Below are positions 9,900 to 20,358 of a stretch of DNA of 64,000 nucleotides, piece by piece. Position 1 is the first letter of the stretch, and every line of letters starts with the position of its first letter. Made by a program: the position numbers and the translations under genes. Origin of the DNA: Commensalibacter papalotli (ex Servin-Garciduenas et al. 2014). Its GTDB lineage: Bacteria > Pseudomonadota > Alphaproteobacteria > Acetobacterales > Acetobacteraceae. Below the pieces are notes generated by a model, which had not been told where the DNA came from, made no database searches, and worked only from the letters and a program-made list of their open reading frames with translations. Where the stretch lies: positions 310,001 to 374,000 of the forward strand of contig NZ_ATSX01000001.1 in assembly GCF_000527695.1 (NCBI RefSeq), read 5' to 3'.

Positions 9900-11234
9900 A
9901 TGAAATTACGTTTTGCCCCAAGTCCTACTGGTTTAATGCATGTAGGGAATGCTCGTTTGGCTGTTGCCAATGCTTTGTTTGCTCGCCGTCATGGCGGCAA
10001 GTTTATGCTACGTATTGATGATACGGATGTTGAACGTTCCAAAGAGGAATATGTTCGTGAAATTCACAAAGCATTGGAATGGTTTGGTTTTTCTTGGGAT
10101 GAATATATGAAACAATCCGATCGTATGGATCGGTATGCGATGGCGATTGAACGGTTAAAAGAATCTGGACGTTTATATCCTTGCTTTGAAACCAAAGAGG
10201 AATTGGATTTTAAACGTGAGTTACGCCGTCGCCAAAATAAACCCCCTTTATATGATCGTGCGATGTTAAGATTAACCCCTGAACAGCGCGAAGCAGCTGA
10301 AGCTAATGGAAAAGTGCCACATTGGCGCTTTAAACTTTCGGGTCGTGAAATCAGATGGGATGATTTGGTTATGGGGCAATGTCGTGTTAAGCTAACTTCT
10401 ATTTCTGATCCGATTATGATCAAAGCGGATGGTACTGTTTTATACACATTGGCATCTGTTGTTGATGATTTGGAAACGGATATTACCCATATTATTCGTG
10501 GTGAAGATCATGTTACCAATACTGGTGTCCAAATTGATTTGATTGAGGCATTAATAGGCAAACCTAACACCATTAATTTTGCACATTTACCTTTGTTAAT
10601 GGATGCTGATGGTGGGAAACTTTCAAAACGTCTAGGAAGTGTTTCTCTTAAAGAGTTACGCGAAGATGGGTTGGAGGCTAAAGCAATAGTTTCTTATCTT
10701 GCACGTTTAGGTACATCACGTGATCCGCAACTTTTATCTGTTGATGAATTGGCAAAAGATTATGATTTATCAACTTATTCACGTTCACCAGCACGTTTTG
10801 ATATTCAACAAATGCTCATTTTAAATAAAAAATGTTTGCATAATATGGAATTTGCTGAGGTCAAAGATCGTCTTCCTTCTTCTATTACAGAAGAATTCTG
10901 GAATGTTGTTCGCCCTAATCTTGAGTTGTTAAGTGAAGCAAGATATTGGTGGGATTTGGTACATGAAGATATTATTCCTGAAGCCGCAGAGGAAGATAAA
11001 GAATATCTACAACAAGCACTTGATTCTTTACCAGAAGATCCTTGGACAGAAGAAACATGGGGACAATGGACGGCTAAGTTAAAAGAAGTTAGTGGCCGTA
11101 AAGGAAAAACATTGTTTCATCCATTAAGAATGGCATTAACACGCGAAGAAAAAGGTCCAGAAATGAAAGGGTTATTACCGATCATGGGACGCGAACGTGT
11201 TGTTCGTCGCTTGCAAGAAGCAGTTTCGCGTTAA
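9900..11234 (+). CDS. gltX: Glutamate--tRNA ligase
   Basis: It charges tRNA with glutamate in the cytoplasm. The 444 residues carry the class I signatures: the HIGH-type motif as HVGNAR near residue 15 after LRFAPSPTG, IDDTDVERS, the GEDHVTNT loop, and the KMSKS-type motif as KLSKRLG near 242. Many alphaproteobacteria have two GltX enzymes, one of which charges tRNA-Gln for later amidation; which one this is cannot be told here. I place the start at the ATG at 9900 rather than a TTG two codons earlier. A strong terminator follows. Confidence 0.92.
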   Translation: MKLRFAPSPTGLMHVGNARLAVANALFARRHGGKFMLRIDDTDVERSKEEYVREIHKALEWFGFSWDEYMKQSDRMDRYAMAIERLKESGRLYPCFETKEELDFKRELRRRQNKPPLYDRAMLRLTPEQREAAEANGKVPHWRFKLSGREIRWDDLVMGQCRVKLTSISDPIMIKADGTVLYTLASVVDDLETDITHIIRGEDHVTNTGVQIDLIEALIGKPNTINFAHLPLLMDADGGKLSKRLGSVSLKELREDGLEAKAIVSYLARLGTSRDPQLLSVDELAKDYDLSTYSRSPARFDIQQMLILNKKCLHNMEFAEVKDRLPSSITEEFWNVVRPNLELLSEARYWWDLVHEDIIPEAAEEDKEYLQQALDSLPEDPWTEETWGQWTAKLKEVSGRKGKTLFHPLRMALTREEKGPEMKGLLPIMGRERVVRRLQEAVSR

Positions 11235-11261
11235 TTGTGATTGCTCATTAAGTTAAAGTAA

Positions 11262-11295
11262 AAAGAGCTAGGGGAGTAACCTAGCTCTTTTTTTA
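11262..11295. terminator. Bidirectional intrinsic terminator
   Basis: An 11-bp perfect stem (AAAGAGCTAGG with CCTAGCTCTTT) and a 7-base loop are followed by a T run. The A run on the left allows use from the other strand as well, so it can end both gltX and the converging MFS gene. Confidence 0.9.
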
Positions 11296-11319
11296 TTGTA
11301 TAAATTGTTAGTATTTATT

Positions 11320-12510
11320 TTAGTTATTACTTTTCTTAAGTATCATTATAGAAAACATAAAAATGACTAATCCACATATAGCAAGTGCTGATCCTACAAT
11401 TCCAATAGAAGACCATCCCAAACCGATTGAAATAACAACTCCTCCTGCCCAAGCACCAATAGCATTGGCAAGATTAAAAGCGGAATGATTCATTGCCGAG
11501 GCTAATATTTGTGCTTTGGGTGCGAGATCCATTAAGCTTGCTTGCAAAGCGGGAACTAATGCAAATCCCGTGCCGATTAAAAGTAAACATATCAAAACCA
11601 ACAAAGGTGAATGTGCAATAAAAGAGAATAAAGCGAGAAAAACAGCATTCCAAATTAACAAGCCAATGATTGTTTTGATTAAAGATTTATCTGCCATCCA
11701 TGCACCAATAATATTGCCGATGACCATTCCCATGCCCCATAGAGCTAGAAAAATTGGAACCTGTAATTCTGTTTGATGGGTAACATATAATAATGTGGGG
11801 GTAATATAGCTATAAACAGCAAACATCCCACCAAAACCAATAGCAGCCGTTGCTAAGGTCAACCATACTTGTTTTGAATTCAAAGCAGATATTTCTTGTA
11901 AGGGGGAAATATTATGATTGGGTTGGATGGTTGGTATTGTGAATGGGAATAAAAATAGTAAGAGTAATCCACCAAAACTAATTAAATAAAATGTAGATTG
12001 CCATCCCCACAATTGCCCCATCCACGTGACCAAAGGAACACCCACAAGATTAGCCGCCGCCAATCCTAGCATAACACGTCCTATGGCTTGTGTACGTTGA
12101 TGGGGCGGGACTAAATTTGCAGCAACCAGTCCTGCAGTTCCATAATAGGCACCATGGGGTAATCCTGATATAAATCGTGCAATGGCTTCTATAGTAAAAT
12201 TTGATGCCAACGCGGATGTACCATTTCCAATGATAACAAGAATAATCAAAATACAGAGCAATTTTTTGCGCTCCATATTGGCCCCAATAATTGCCAGTAG
12301 CGGAGAGCCAACAATAACACCACATGCATAAATACTGATTAAATATCCAGCCGTAGGTATATTTATATGAAATGTTTGTGCAATGTTTGGTAACAAGCCC
12401 ATTGCAGCAAACTCACCTGTGCCAATAAATAATCCACCTAATGCTAGAATAAAGTGTGCAGTCCATATTTTGGCTTTATCATTTTTATTGATGACCGCTG
12501 TTATATCCAT
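11320..12510 (-). CDS. MFS transporter, drug:H+ antiporter / AraJ-like
   Basis: This inner-membrane exporter of about 396 residues has twelve hydrophobic segments and major facilitator features: a signature-like loop after TM2 (IIGANMERKKLL) and a proline/glycine-rich TM5 (AAANLVGVPLVTWMG). The start is the ATG at 12510, with AAGAG about 8 bases upstream; a GTG three codons earlier is an alternative. It is divergent from the LysR gene at 12661 with a 150-base shared control region, so that regulator probably controls it. Substrate unknown; sugar or drug efflux is usual for this group. Confidence 0.85.
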   Translation of the reverse strand: MDITAVINKNDKAKIWTAHFILALGGLFIGTGEFAAMGLLPNIAQTFHINIPTAGYLISIYACGVIVGSPLLAIIGANMERKKLLCILIILVIIGNGTSALASNFTIEAIARFISGLPHGAYYGTAGLVAANLVPPHQRTQAIGRVMLGLAAANLVGVPLVTWMGQLWGWQSTFYLISFGGLLLLFLFPFTIPTIQPNHNISPLQEISALNSKQVWLTLATAAIGFGGMFAVYSYITPTLLYVTHQTELQVPIFLALWGMGMVIGNIIGAWMADKSLIKTIIGLLIWNAVFLALFSFIAHSPLLVLICLLLIGTGFALVPALQASLMDLAPKAQILASAMNHSAFNLANAIGAWAGGVVISIGLGWSSIGIVGSALAICGLVIFMFSIMILKKSNN

Positions 12511-12660
12511 ATTGTTCACTCTTTTTAATTAAAATATTTTATGAAAATTAAATAGAGCGCGCTGTTCTTTATAAGATAACGAATGAAATTACTCTTTACA
12601 ATGAACTAAAATTGTACACAATGTGCACTTAAAGTGAACGTTCAATGCATGGTGTCGGTT

Positions 12661-13566
12661 ATGTCTCAATTAACACGGAGTGATCTTGGAGATTTAAATT
12701 TCTTTCGCGTGATTGTAGAGGCAGGAGGTTTCCGCAAAGCTGCGGATCAGTTAGATATTTCCCCTTCAGCTTTAAGTCGTTCCATGCGTAATTTAGAAGA
12801 ACGTCAAGGCGTTCGTTTGTTTCATCGTACTAATCGCAGCATTAAAATAACCTCAGCAGGACAAGAGTTATTACAATCAGTTATAATGGGATTTGATACT
12901 ATTGAAGCTGGATTAGAGGCACTTAATCGATATAGAGAGCATCCCACAGGATTATTAAAGATTAATGTTTTAAGTGATGCTGCACGCCTTGTTTTGGCAC
13001 CTATATTGGCAAAATATACAGAAAAATATCCAGAGGTAAGGTTAGAGATCGCCGTGCAAGATACCGTCATAGATATTGTTAAGGATGGGTTCGATGCAGG
13101 GATTCGGTATGGTGATATTGTACCAGAGGATATGATTGCGTTGCGTTTATGTAAGCCATTGAATTGGATTATGGCTGCATCTCCAGATTATTTAAAACAC
13201 GCTCCTGAATTAGAAAAACCAGATGATTTGCATTATCATAAATGTATAGGAACCAGAATGGGAAATGGAAAAATCTATCATTGGGAGTTAGAAAAGGGAA
13301 AAGAAAAATATGTGTTGTCAACGGATTGGACGATGATTGTGAATGAAACAATTTTGTCTATTGAAATTGCACAACGTCATGGGGGTATTTGCTATAATCT
13401 TGAAAACAGGATTGCAGATCAATTAGCAGAGGGGAGTTTAGTTAGGGTTTTGCCTGAATGGGGATCGATGGGCGAGGCTTTTTACCTTTACTATTCTAAT
13501 CGCCGTCAATTGCCTAAGGCATTACAGGCTTTATTAAAGTTAATAAAAACATATCATTTTCAATAA
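12661..13566 (+). CDS. LysR-family transcriptional regulator
   Basis: A DNA-binding regulator of 301 residues. The N-terminal helix-turn-helix is clear (GFRKAADQLDISPSALSRSM, then LEERQGVRLFHRTNRS), followed by the periplasmic-binding-like effector domain (GLLKINVLSDAARLVLAPIL; GFDAGIRYGDI). I prefer the ATG at 12661 (MSQLTRSDL) because the helix-turn-helix then starts at the usual distance; a GTG at 12634 is open. It belongs to the CrgA/DsdC-like side of LysR proteins. Divergence from the MFS exporter suggests it regulates that gene and itself. Confidence 0.87.
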   Translation: MSQLTRSDLGDLNFFRVIVEAGGFRKAADQLDISPSALSRSMRNLEERQGVRLFHRTNRSIKITSAGQELLQSVIMGFDTIEAGLEALNRYREHPTGLLKINVLSDAARLVLAPILAKYTEKYPEVRLEIAVQDTVIDIVKDGFDAGIRYGDIVPEDMIALRLCKPLNWIMAASPDYLKHAPELEKPDDLHYHKCIGTRMGNGKIYHWELEKGKEKYVLSTDWTMIVNETILSIEIAQRHGGICYNLENRIADQLAEGSLVRVLPEWGSMGEAFYLYYSNRRQLPKALQALLKLIKTYHFQ

Positions 13567-13647
13567 ACTTCTTTATAAAAACATTTTAAATACATATATA
13601 ATTTGTTAAAAGATCTTTTCCTTTATATTAAAAACAGTTGTTAATAC

Positions 13648-15012
13648 ATGTCAAATCCTTTGAAAGTTGAACTTTTAAGCCCTGCGGGGACATTAAAATC
13701 CATGCGTTATGCGTTTGCCTATGGGGCAGATGCAGTTTACGCAGGACAGCCTCGATATAGCCTCAGAGTTCGAAATAATGAGTTTAATCATGAGAACCTT
13801 AAAATTGGCATTGATGAAGCTCATGCTCAAGGAAAATGTTTTTATGTGGTGGTGAATATTGCCCCCCATAATGCCAAATTAAAAACGTTCATCAAAGATT
13901 TAGAACCTGTTGTAGCAATGGGACCAGATGCATTGATTATGTCCGACCCAGGATTAATCATGATGGTGCGTGAAGCATTCCCAGAGATGGCAGTGCATTT
14001 ATCTGTGCAAGCGAATGCTGTGAATTGGGCAACGGTTAAGTTCTGGCGACAAATGGGATTAACACGGGTTATTTTGTCTCGTGAATTATCGATCAAAGAA
14101 ATCGAGGAAATTCATCAAAATGTGCCTGATATTGAGCTGGAAGTGTTTGTTCACGGTGCTTTATGTATGGCATATTCTGGACGCTGCTTATTGTCTGGGT
14201 ATATTAATCATCGTGATGCGAACCAAGGGACATGCACGAATGCTTGCCGTTGGCAATATGGCGTTGAAGAAGGCACTGAAAATGAAGTTGGTGAGATTGT
14301 TAGTAAAAAACAAGAGCAATCTGGTGGATGTTGTAATGACAAGGAAGAGGTGCAGCCTACATTAGGTGAGGGACCATCGACTGATAAAGTGTTTGTTCTA
14401 CGTGAAGGTACCCGACCAGAAGAAGAAATGACTGCGTTTGAAGATGAGCATGGCACGTATATCATGAACTCCAAAGATTTGCGTGCTATTCAACATGTAG
14501 AGCGTTTGGTGAATATTGGGGTTTACTCTTTGAAAATTGAGGGGCGGACAAAATCTCATTATTATGTTGCTCGTACTGCTCAAGTTTATCGTAAAGCGAT
14601 GGATGATGCGGTTGCAGGTCGTCCTTTTGATACCAGCTTGTTAAGCACCTTGGAATCTTTGGCACATCGTGGTTATACAGAAGGGTTCTTGCAACGTCAT
14701 AAACATAATGATTACCAAAACTATGAAACAGGGTCTTCGGTTTCCATTAAACAACAATTTGTAGGTGAATTCACAGGACAACGTCAAAATGGTTTGGCGG
14801 AAGTTACCGTAAAAAATCGTTTTGAGGTTGGTGATCGTTTGGAAATGATGACGCCAAAAGGGAATATTAGCTTTACCCTTGAAAAAATGGAAAATACCAA
14901 AGGTGAAGCCGCTACAGTTGCACCAGGAAATAGTCATACGGTATATATTCCGATTGCAGACGATGTGCAGCTGGAATATGCGTTATTGATGCGGTATTTA
15001 GGCGGTGAGTAA
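13648..15012 (+). CDS. trhP: Peptidase U32 family tRNA hydroxylation protein
   Basis: TrhP (YegQ) takes part in prephenate-dependent formation of 5-hydroxyuridine at position 34 of tRNA. The 454 residues match the long YegQ type throughout: ELLSPAGTLKSMRYAFAYGADAVYAG at the start (given here as two blocks, ELLSPAGTLKSMRYAF and AYGADAVYAG), the cysteine-rich U32 region GRCLLSGYINHRDANQGTC with TNACRW, then EDEHGTYIMNSKDLRAI and SLKIEGRTKSHYYVARTAQV, and a C-terminal beta domain. The four conserved cysteines probably bind an Fe-S cluster. A short extra Cys pair (GGCCND) near residue 229 is not in the E. coli protein as I know it. A terminator follows directly. Confidence 0.9.
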   Translation: MSNPLKVELLSPAGTLKSMRYAFAYGADAVYAGQPRYSLRVRNNEFNHENLKIGIDEAHAQGKCFYVVVNIAPHNAKLKTFIKDLEPVVAMGPDALIMSDPGLIMMVREAFPEMAVHLSVQANAVNWATVKFWRQMGLTRVILSRELSIKEIEEIHQNVPDIELEVFVHGALCMAYSGRCLLSGYINHRDANQGTCTNACRWQYGVEEGTENEVGEIVSKKQEQSGGCCNDKEEVQPTLGEGPSTDKVFVLREGTRPEEEMTAFEDEHGTYIMNSKDLRAIQHVERLVNIGVYSLKIEGRTKSHYYVARTAQVYRKAMDDAVAGRPFDTSLLSTLESLAHRGYTEGFLQRHKHNDYQNYETGSSVSIKQQFVGEFTGQRQNGLAEVTVKNRFEVGDRLEMMTPKGNISFTLEKMENTKGEAATVAPGNSHTVYIPIADDVQLEYALLMRYLGGE

Positions 15013-15033
15013 TAGAGTTTTCTTAAATTAATT

Positions 15034-15070
15034 AAAAAAGCTGGCTTTTGTAAATAAAGCCAGTTTTTTT
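15034..15070. terminator. Bidirectional intrinsic terminator
   Basis: CTGGCTTT pairs with AAAGCCAG around a 7-base loop; a T run lies on the right and an A run on the left. It can end both trhP and the converging gdhA. Confidence 0.88.
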
Positions 15071-15097
15071 ATATAAAAGCTGCTTGAGAATTGTAGG

Positions 15098-16522
<1,425 letters not shown>

Positions 16523-16597
16523 TTAATAATTCCTAGAATAAAAATATAATTTAAAAGATAAACTAAAATGACACATAGAGTTTAAGTTAGTAACTAT

Positions 16598-17713
16598 TTA
16601 TATAAATGGGTCATTGGTTGTGTTGTTAAGTGAGTTATTATCAGCATAATATGGGGTTTGAAATTGATTTGTGGGAAAATAATTTTGGTTATTATAACCA
16701 TCATATAGAGGAACAGGTTGAATATAATTGCCATCCCATTCTGGTTCCATATGTAAAATACGATCTTTAAGTGGGGGATGCGTGGAAAATATTTGACTGG
16801 CTGATGAGGAAAAGAACATATGACTATAGGCTTTGCTATTAGCGGTATGAATGATTGATCCTTCAACACTGCCACCGATTTTTTTTAATAAAGAGGCAAC
16901 AGCATGTGGCATACGGGTGAATTGTGCCGAAGATGCATCAGCTAAAAATTCGCGCTGACGACTGATGCTGGCTTGCATAATATTTCCCCACAAGGCTAAG
17001 ATCCAGCCAATTATCATAAAAATAAAAGCAAATATCATTGCAATCGCAGGACTAGAATCTTTTTTACTAGAAGAGTTGTGTCGACTATTTCCTCCAAAGC
17101 TTATTAAAACATAGTAACCTATTGTCATTAAAGCATACATTCCACAAATAATTGCAGTAAAACGTAAATTGATACGCATATCTTCATTAAGAATATGACT
17201 TAACTCATGTCCAACTAACGCCATTAACTCTTCACGGGTCAGAACGTCTAATGCTCCTTTGGTAATCCCAATAGCAACATCATTTAATGTGTATCCAGCT
17301 GCAAAGGCATTAATACTGGCTTCTTGATCAAGAATATAAACGTGAGGCGGGGGAATATTGGCAGCAATCGCCATTTCAATGACAATATTAATTAACTGTC
17401 TTTCTTGGAAATTGGTAGGCTGTTGAGGATCAATATAACGTCCTCCTAATTGCTCTGCGATAATATATCCACCGACCTTAAACTGATGAAATTTAAATAA
17501 GGCTACTGGAATAATAATTCCCAAGGTTCCTCCTAATAAGATATATGTGATATCCCAAGGATAAGCATCCCAACTTTGAGGAAAGTGACCTTTTTCAAAA
17601 TACTCAATTGCTAGTGCGGTTAATATCGGAAGAATAATTGTTCCAATAATAAATAAAATAACAAAGCGTGTTGTATTATTACGAGCATTCTGTTGATGGG
17701 TAAAAAAACTCAT
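16598..17713 (-). CDS. M48-family membrane zinc metalloprotease (HtpX-like)
   Basis: Two hydrophobic segments lie in the first 75 residues, then the cytoplasmic protease domain with the zinc motif H169-E170-L-S-H173, two more membrane spans, and the third zinc ligand region EFLADA. NAFAAGYT before the active site is typical of M48. The tail after residue 310 is rich in Tyr, Asn and Gln and probably disordered. At 371 residues it is longer than E. coli HtpX (about 290). The gene follows lemA by 9 bases; LemA-M48 pairs are common and point to membrane-protein quality control. Confidence 0.88.
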   Translation of the reverse strand: MSFFTHQQNARNNTTRFVILFIIGTIILPILTALAIEYFEKGHFPQSWDAYPWDITYILLGGTLGIIIPVALFKFHQFKVGGYIIAEQLGGRYIDPQQPTNFQERQLINIVIEMAIAANIPPPHVYILDQEASINAFAAGYTLNDVAIGITKGALDVLTREELMALVGHELSHILNEDMRINLRFTAIICGMYALMTIGYYVLISFGGNSRHNSSSKKDSSPAIAMIFAFIFMIIGWILALWGNIMQASISRQREFLADASSAQFTRMPHAVASLLKKIGGSVEGSIIHTANSKAYSHMFFSSSASQIFSTHPPLKDRILHMEPEWDGNYIQPVPLYDGYNNQNYFPTNQFQTPYYADNNSLNNTTNDPFI

Positions 17714-17722
17714 TGGACTTAA

Positions 17723-18325
17723 TTACGAGTTAAAATTAACTTTTGGCGCAGATTGTATTTGAATTGTATCCTCAAAGTCGAGAAGTTTTCCTTCTGCAGT
17801 ATGACCAACCAAAGGAGCGATAAAAACTGCGGGAAATGTTTTCAATGCAATATTATAAGCCGTAACAGCATCATTATAGGCTTGCCTTGCGTAACTGACA
17901 CGATTTTCAGTAGAGGTAATTTCCTCGCTCAGTTGCATTATATTGGTGTTGGCTTTTAAATCAGGATAAGCTTCTAGTTGAAGATTTAATCCACTTATAT
18001 TACGATTTAGATTTTGTTCAGCTTTGTTAAGAGCTTGGATATTTTGACCATTACTTGGATCAGTGGAAGCATTTTGCAAAGCGTTCACGGCTCGGTTTCG
18101 AGCTTCGGTGACTTTGATTAAGGTTTCACTTTCGTGTTTTAAATAAGCCTTTGCTGTTTCAACTAAATTAGGAATTAAATCATAGCGACGCTTTAATTGC
18201 ACTTCGATTTGCGAAAAAGCATTTTTAAACTGTGCTTTTAATCGGACAAGCTGATTATAAATTGAAATTAAAATAATAATTGCGATGATAGCAATGGCGA
18301 TAATAATTACAGTGGTTATGTTCAT
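17723..18325 (-). CDS. lemA: LemA family protein
   Basis: A membrane-anchored protein with one N-terminal span (TTVIIIAIAIIAIIILI) followed by a helical bundle outside or across the membrane. Family features are QLVRLKAQFKNAFSQIEVQL, KRRYDLIPNLVETAKAYL and the C-terminal YNIALKTFPAVFIA. The 200 residues agree with the family. I use the ATG at 18325, which places the membrane anchor at the start; a TTG at 18373 adds 16 unlikely residues. Cotranscribed with the M48 protease downstream. Biochemical role unknown. Confidence 0.87.
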   Translation of the reverse strand: MNITTVIIIAIAIIAIIILISIYNQLVRLKAQFKNAFSQIEVQLKRRYDLIPNLVETAKAYLKHESETLIKVTEARNRAVNALQNASTDPSNGQNIQALNKAEQNLNRNISGLNLQLEAYPDLKANTNIMQLSEEITSTENRVSYARQAYNDAVTAYNIALKTFPAVFIAPLVGHTAEGKLLDFEDTIQIQSAPKVNFNS

Positions 18326-18425
18326 GTTAATACTACAATTATGTAAAATGACTGATGAAATATAGTCTAACAAGAAATGATCAAAATCAGCAATAAAGTT
18401 TAAATATTAAATCAAATTGATAATA

Positions 18426-18604
18426 ATGAAAAAAATTAAGTTTATTGCTGAATGGCTTAAAGAAATAGTGACTAAAGCTGTAAATCTTTCATAAAGAAAA
18501 TATATGAGAATGCGTGTAGGAACCCAGCCGACGCTATATCAGATGATAATACGATTTTTAAATTAGAGAGATTATCCGCTTTATATGGAAAAGAGTTTTT
18601 TTAA
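18426..18604 (+). pseudogene. Possible frameshifted small gene
   Basis: A 22-codon frame (MKKIKFIAEWLKEIVTKAVNLS) ends at 18494. Another frame, open from about 18476, reads FIKKIYENACRNPADAISDD and continues NTIFKLERLSALYGKEFF to a TAA at 18604. The two join well if one base is lost near 18485. The composition looks like a real soluble protein, but there is no ribosome site and no family I recognise. It lies in the 420 bases between lemA and the SPFH gene, which otherwise hold only AT-rich control DNA. Confidence 0.3.
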
Positions 18605-18747
18605 AAACTAAGTTTTAATATCAATCTGAATGTTAAATTCGCAACAGGCTAAAGGCATAAAAATTCAACATCTTTAAAGTGATAGGAAAAAAGGCCAAAC
18701 CTATATATGAATTACGTAGGTATTTTTAATAGGGTGGGGAAATAAAG

Positions 18748-19713
18748 ATGAGTGCAAGTTTTATAGCGATTATTGTAATCCTAGTTGCTGTAGTTATGAC
18801 CTTTGTCAAAGGTGTTAGGATTGTCCCTCAGGGTCAGCAATGGATTGTAGAGCGTTTAGGAAAATATAAGCAAACATTAGGGGCTGGATTGAATGTTGTC
18901 GTCCCTTATATTGACCGTGTTGCGTATCGTCTTTCTAATAAAGATCAGATTTTAGAAGTTCCTAGCCAAGATGTGATTACCAAAGATAATGCGGTCGTCA
19001 CTGTAAATGCGATTTGTTTCGTTAAAATTGCAGATCCACAAAAAGCAGCTTATGGGGTAGAGGATTATGAGGAAGCAACTTCTGCTCTGGCGATGACGTC
19101 ATTACGTGCGACAATTGGTAAAATGGATTTGGATGAGAGCTTGTCTTCTCGTGATGTTATCAAAGCTGAGTTATTAGGTGTTATGTCTGATCAAATGACG
19201 GATTGGGGATTGATTTTGCGCTCTATTGAGATCCAAGATATTGCGCCATCCCAATCAATGCAAGGGGCGATGGAACAACAAGCCGCAGCAGAGCGCCAAC
19301 GGAAAGCCACAGAAACCAGAGCAGCAGGAAATAAGCAAGCTGCAATTTTAGAAGCAGAAGGGGTTAAGCAATCCACAATTTTGCGAGCAGAGGCAGAGCA
19401 AGAATCAGCGACTAGACAAGCAGCTGCGGCGATTTCTTTGGCCGAAGGTACGAAAAGAGCGAATCAACTTCTTGCAGAGAGCATAAGCGGTGAAGGTGGG
19501 CAAGCTGCTTTAAATTTCCAATTAGCTACGCGTTATGTTGATGCTCTTGCTGCATTGTCTCAAAGTCAAAATGCAAAAGTCATTGCAATGCCTGCAGAAT
19601 TATCTCAATCAATTGGCAGTTTGATTAATGCTGGGGTAGTTCTTGGTACGACAGCGGAAATTAATACAAAGACTGCAAATTCTAAAGATAAATCATCGCT
19701 TAATTTTTCCTAG
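18748..19713 (+). CDS. SPFH/Band 7 (stomatin-like) membrane protein
   Basis: A membrane scaffold of the QmcA/stomatin group with one N-terminal hydrophobic segment (FIAIIVILVAVVMTFV), then the Band 7 domain (GVRIVPQGQQWIVERLGKYK, SQDVITKDNAVVTVNA, ATIGKMDLDESLSSRD, IEIQDIAPS) and a long Ala/Glu-rich coiled coil from about 170 to 245. It probably forms large oligomers that organise membrane domains and modulate proteases. GTGGGG precedes the ATG. It is first in an SPFH-NfeD-SPFH group and faces lemA/M48. Confidence 0.88.
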   Translation: MSASFIAIIVILVAVVMTFVKGVRIVPQGQQWIVERLGKYKQTLGAGLNVVVPYIDRVAYRLSNKDQILEVPSQDVITKDNAVVTVNAICFVKIADPQKAAYGVEDYEEATSALAMTSLRATIGKMDLDESLSSRDVIKAELLGVMSDQMTDWGLILRSIEIQDIAPSQSMQGAMEQQAAAERQRKATETRAAGNKQAAILEAEGVKQSTILRAEAEQESATRQAAAAISLAEGTKRANQLLAESISGEGGQAALNFQLATRYVDALAALSQSQNAKVIAMPAELSQSIGSLINAGVVLGTTAEINTKTANSKDKSSLNFS

Positions 19714-19879
19714 ATACAGATTAATATTTAAACATTCATTGCGATAATAGCAATTGCAATGAATAATATCAAATAATTCAGATGCTGCTTTGTCTTACAT
19801 TCAAATATATAAAGATATATATGAGCTGTATTAGTAAATTAATATTTGCTCAGTTTCAACTGTAGTGGAGTAAAATAGG

Positions 19880-20356
19880 GTGCTTATAGATTTACAGACA
19901 ATATGGTTGATGTGGATTGTAATTGGGGGCATTTTGTTGCTCGTAGAGTTATTTACAACAACTTTTTTTGCTTTGTGGATGGCTGTTGCAGCCCTTATCC
20001 CAGCAGCAATTTCTTTTTTTGATCCGAATGTCAGCTTGGAATTTCAAATAATTATTTGGATTATGGCAATGTTTTTATGCGCATTTTTATGGATGCGTTT
20101 ATCTAAAAGAGATACTCCTTTGGAAAATATAGATAAGGAACTTATTGGGCAAATTGGTATCTTGGCTAAAAAATGTGACGCGCAAAATAAAGGGGTATTA
20201 TTACTGCAAAAGCCAATTGATGGCTTGTCTCAATGGGAGTGTTTGTCTGAAGAACCTATTGCTGCAGAAACACGAGTTATTGTGACTCAAAGAGTTGGAC
20301 AAAGATTGCTTCGTGTGGATTACGAGAAAAAACAAGTTAGTCGAGTAAGGTGTTAA
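19880..20356 (+). CDS. nfeD: NfeD-family membrane protein
   Basis: A short NfeD of 158 residues with about three hydrophobic segments (MWIVIGGILLLVELFTTTFF; FALWMAVAALIPAAISFF; IIIWIMAMFLCAFLWM) and a C-terminal OB-fold-like domain. NfeD partners with SPFH proteins, and here it sits between two of them. The start is GTG at 19880 with GTGGAG about 10 bases ahead. It lacks the N-terminal ClpP-like serine protease of long NfeD proteins. The stop is 2 bases before the next gene's ATG. Confidence 0.83.
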   Translation: MLIDLQTIWLMWIVIGGILLLVELFTTTFFALWMAVAALIPAAISFFDPNVSLEFQIIIWIMAMFLCAFLWMRLSKRDTPLENIDKELIGQIGILAKKCDAQNKGVLLLQKPIDGLSQWECLSEEPIAAETRVIVTQRVGQRLLRVDYEKKQVSRVRC

Positions 20357-20358
20357 GC

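Noticed and set aside
10064-10447. 127-codon frame opposite gltX
   Set aside because: Shadow of the synthetase gene.
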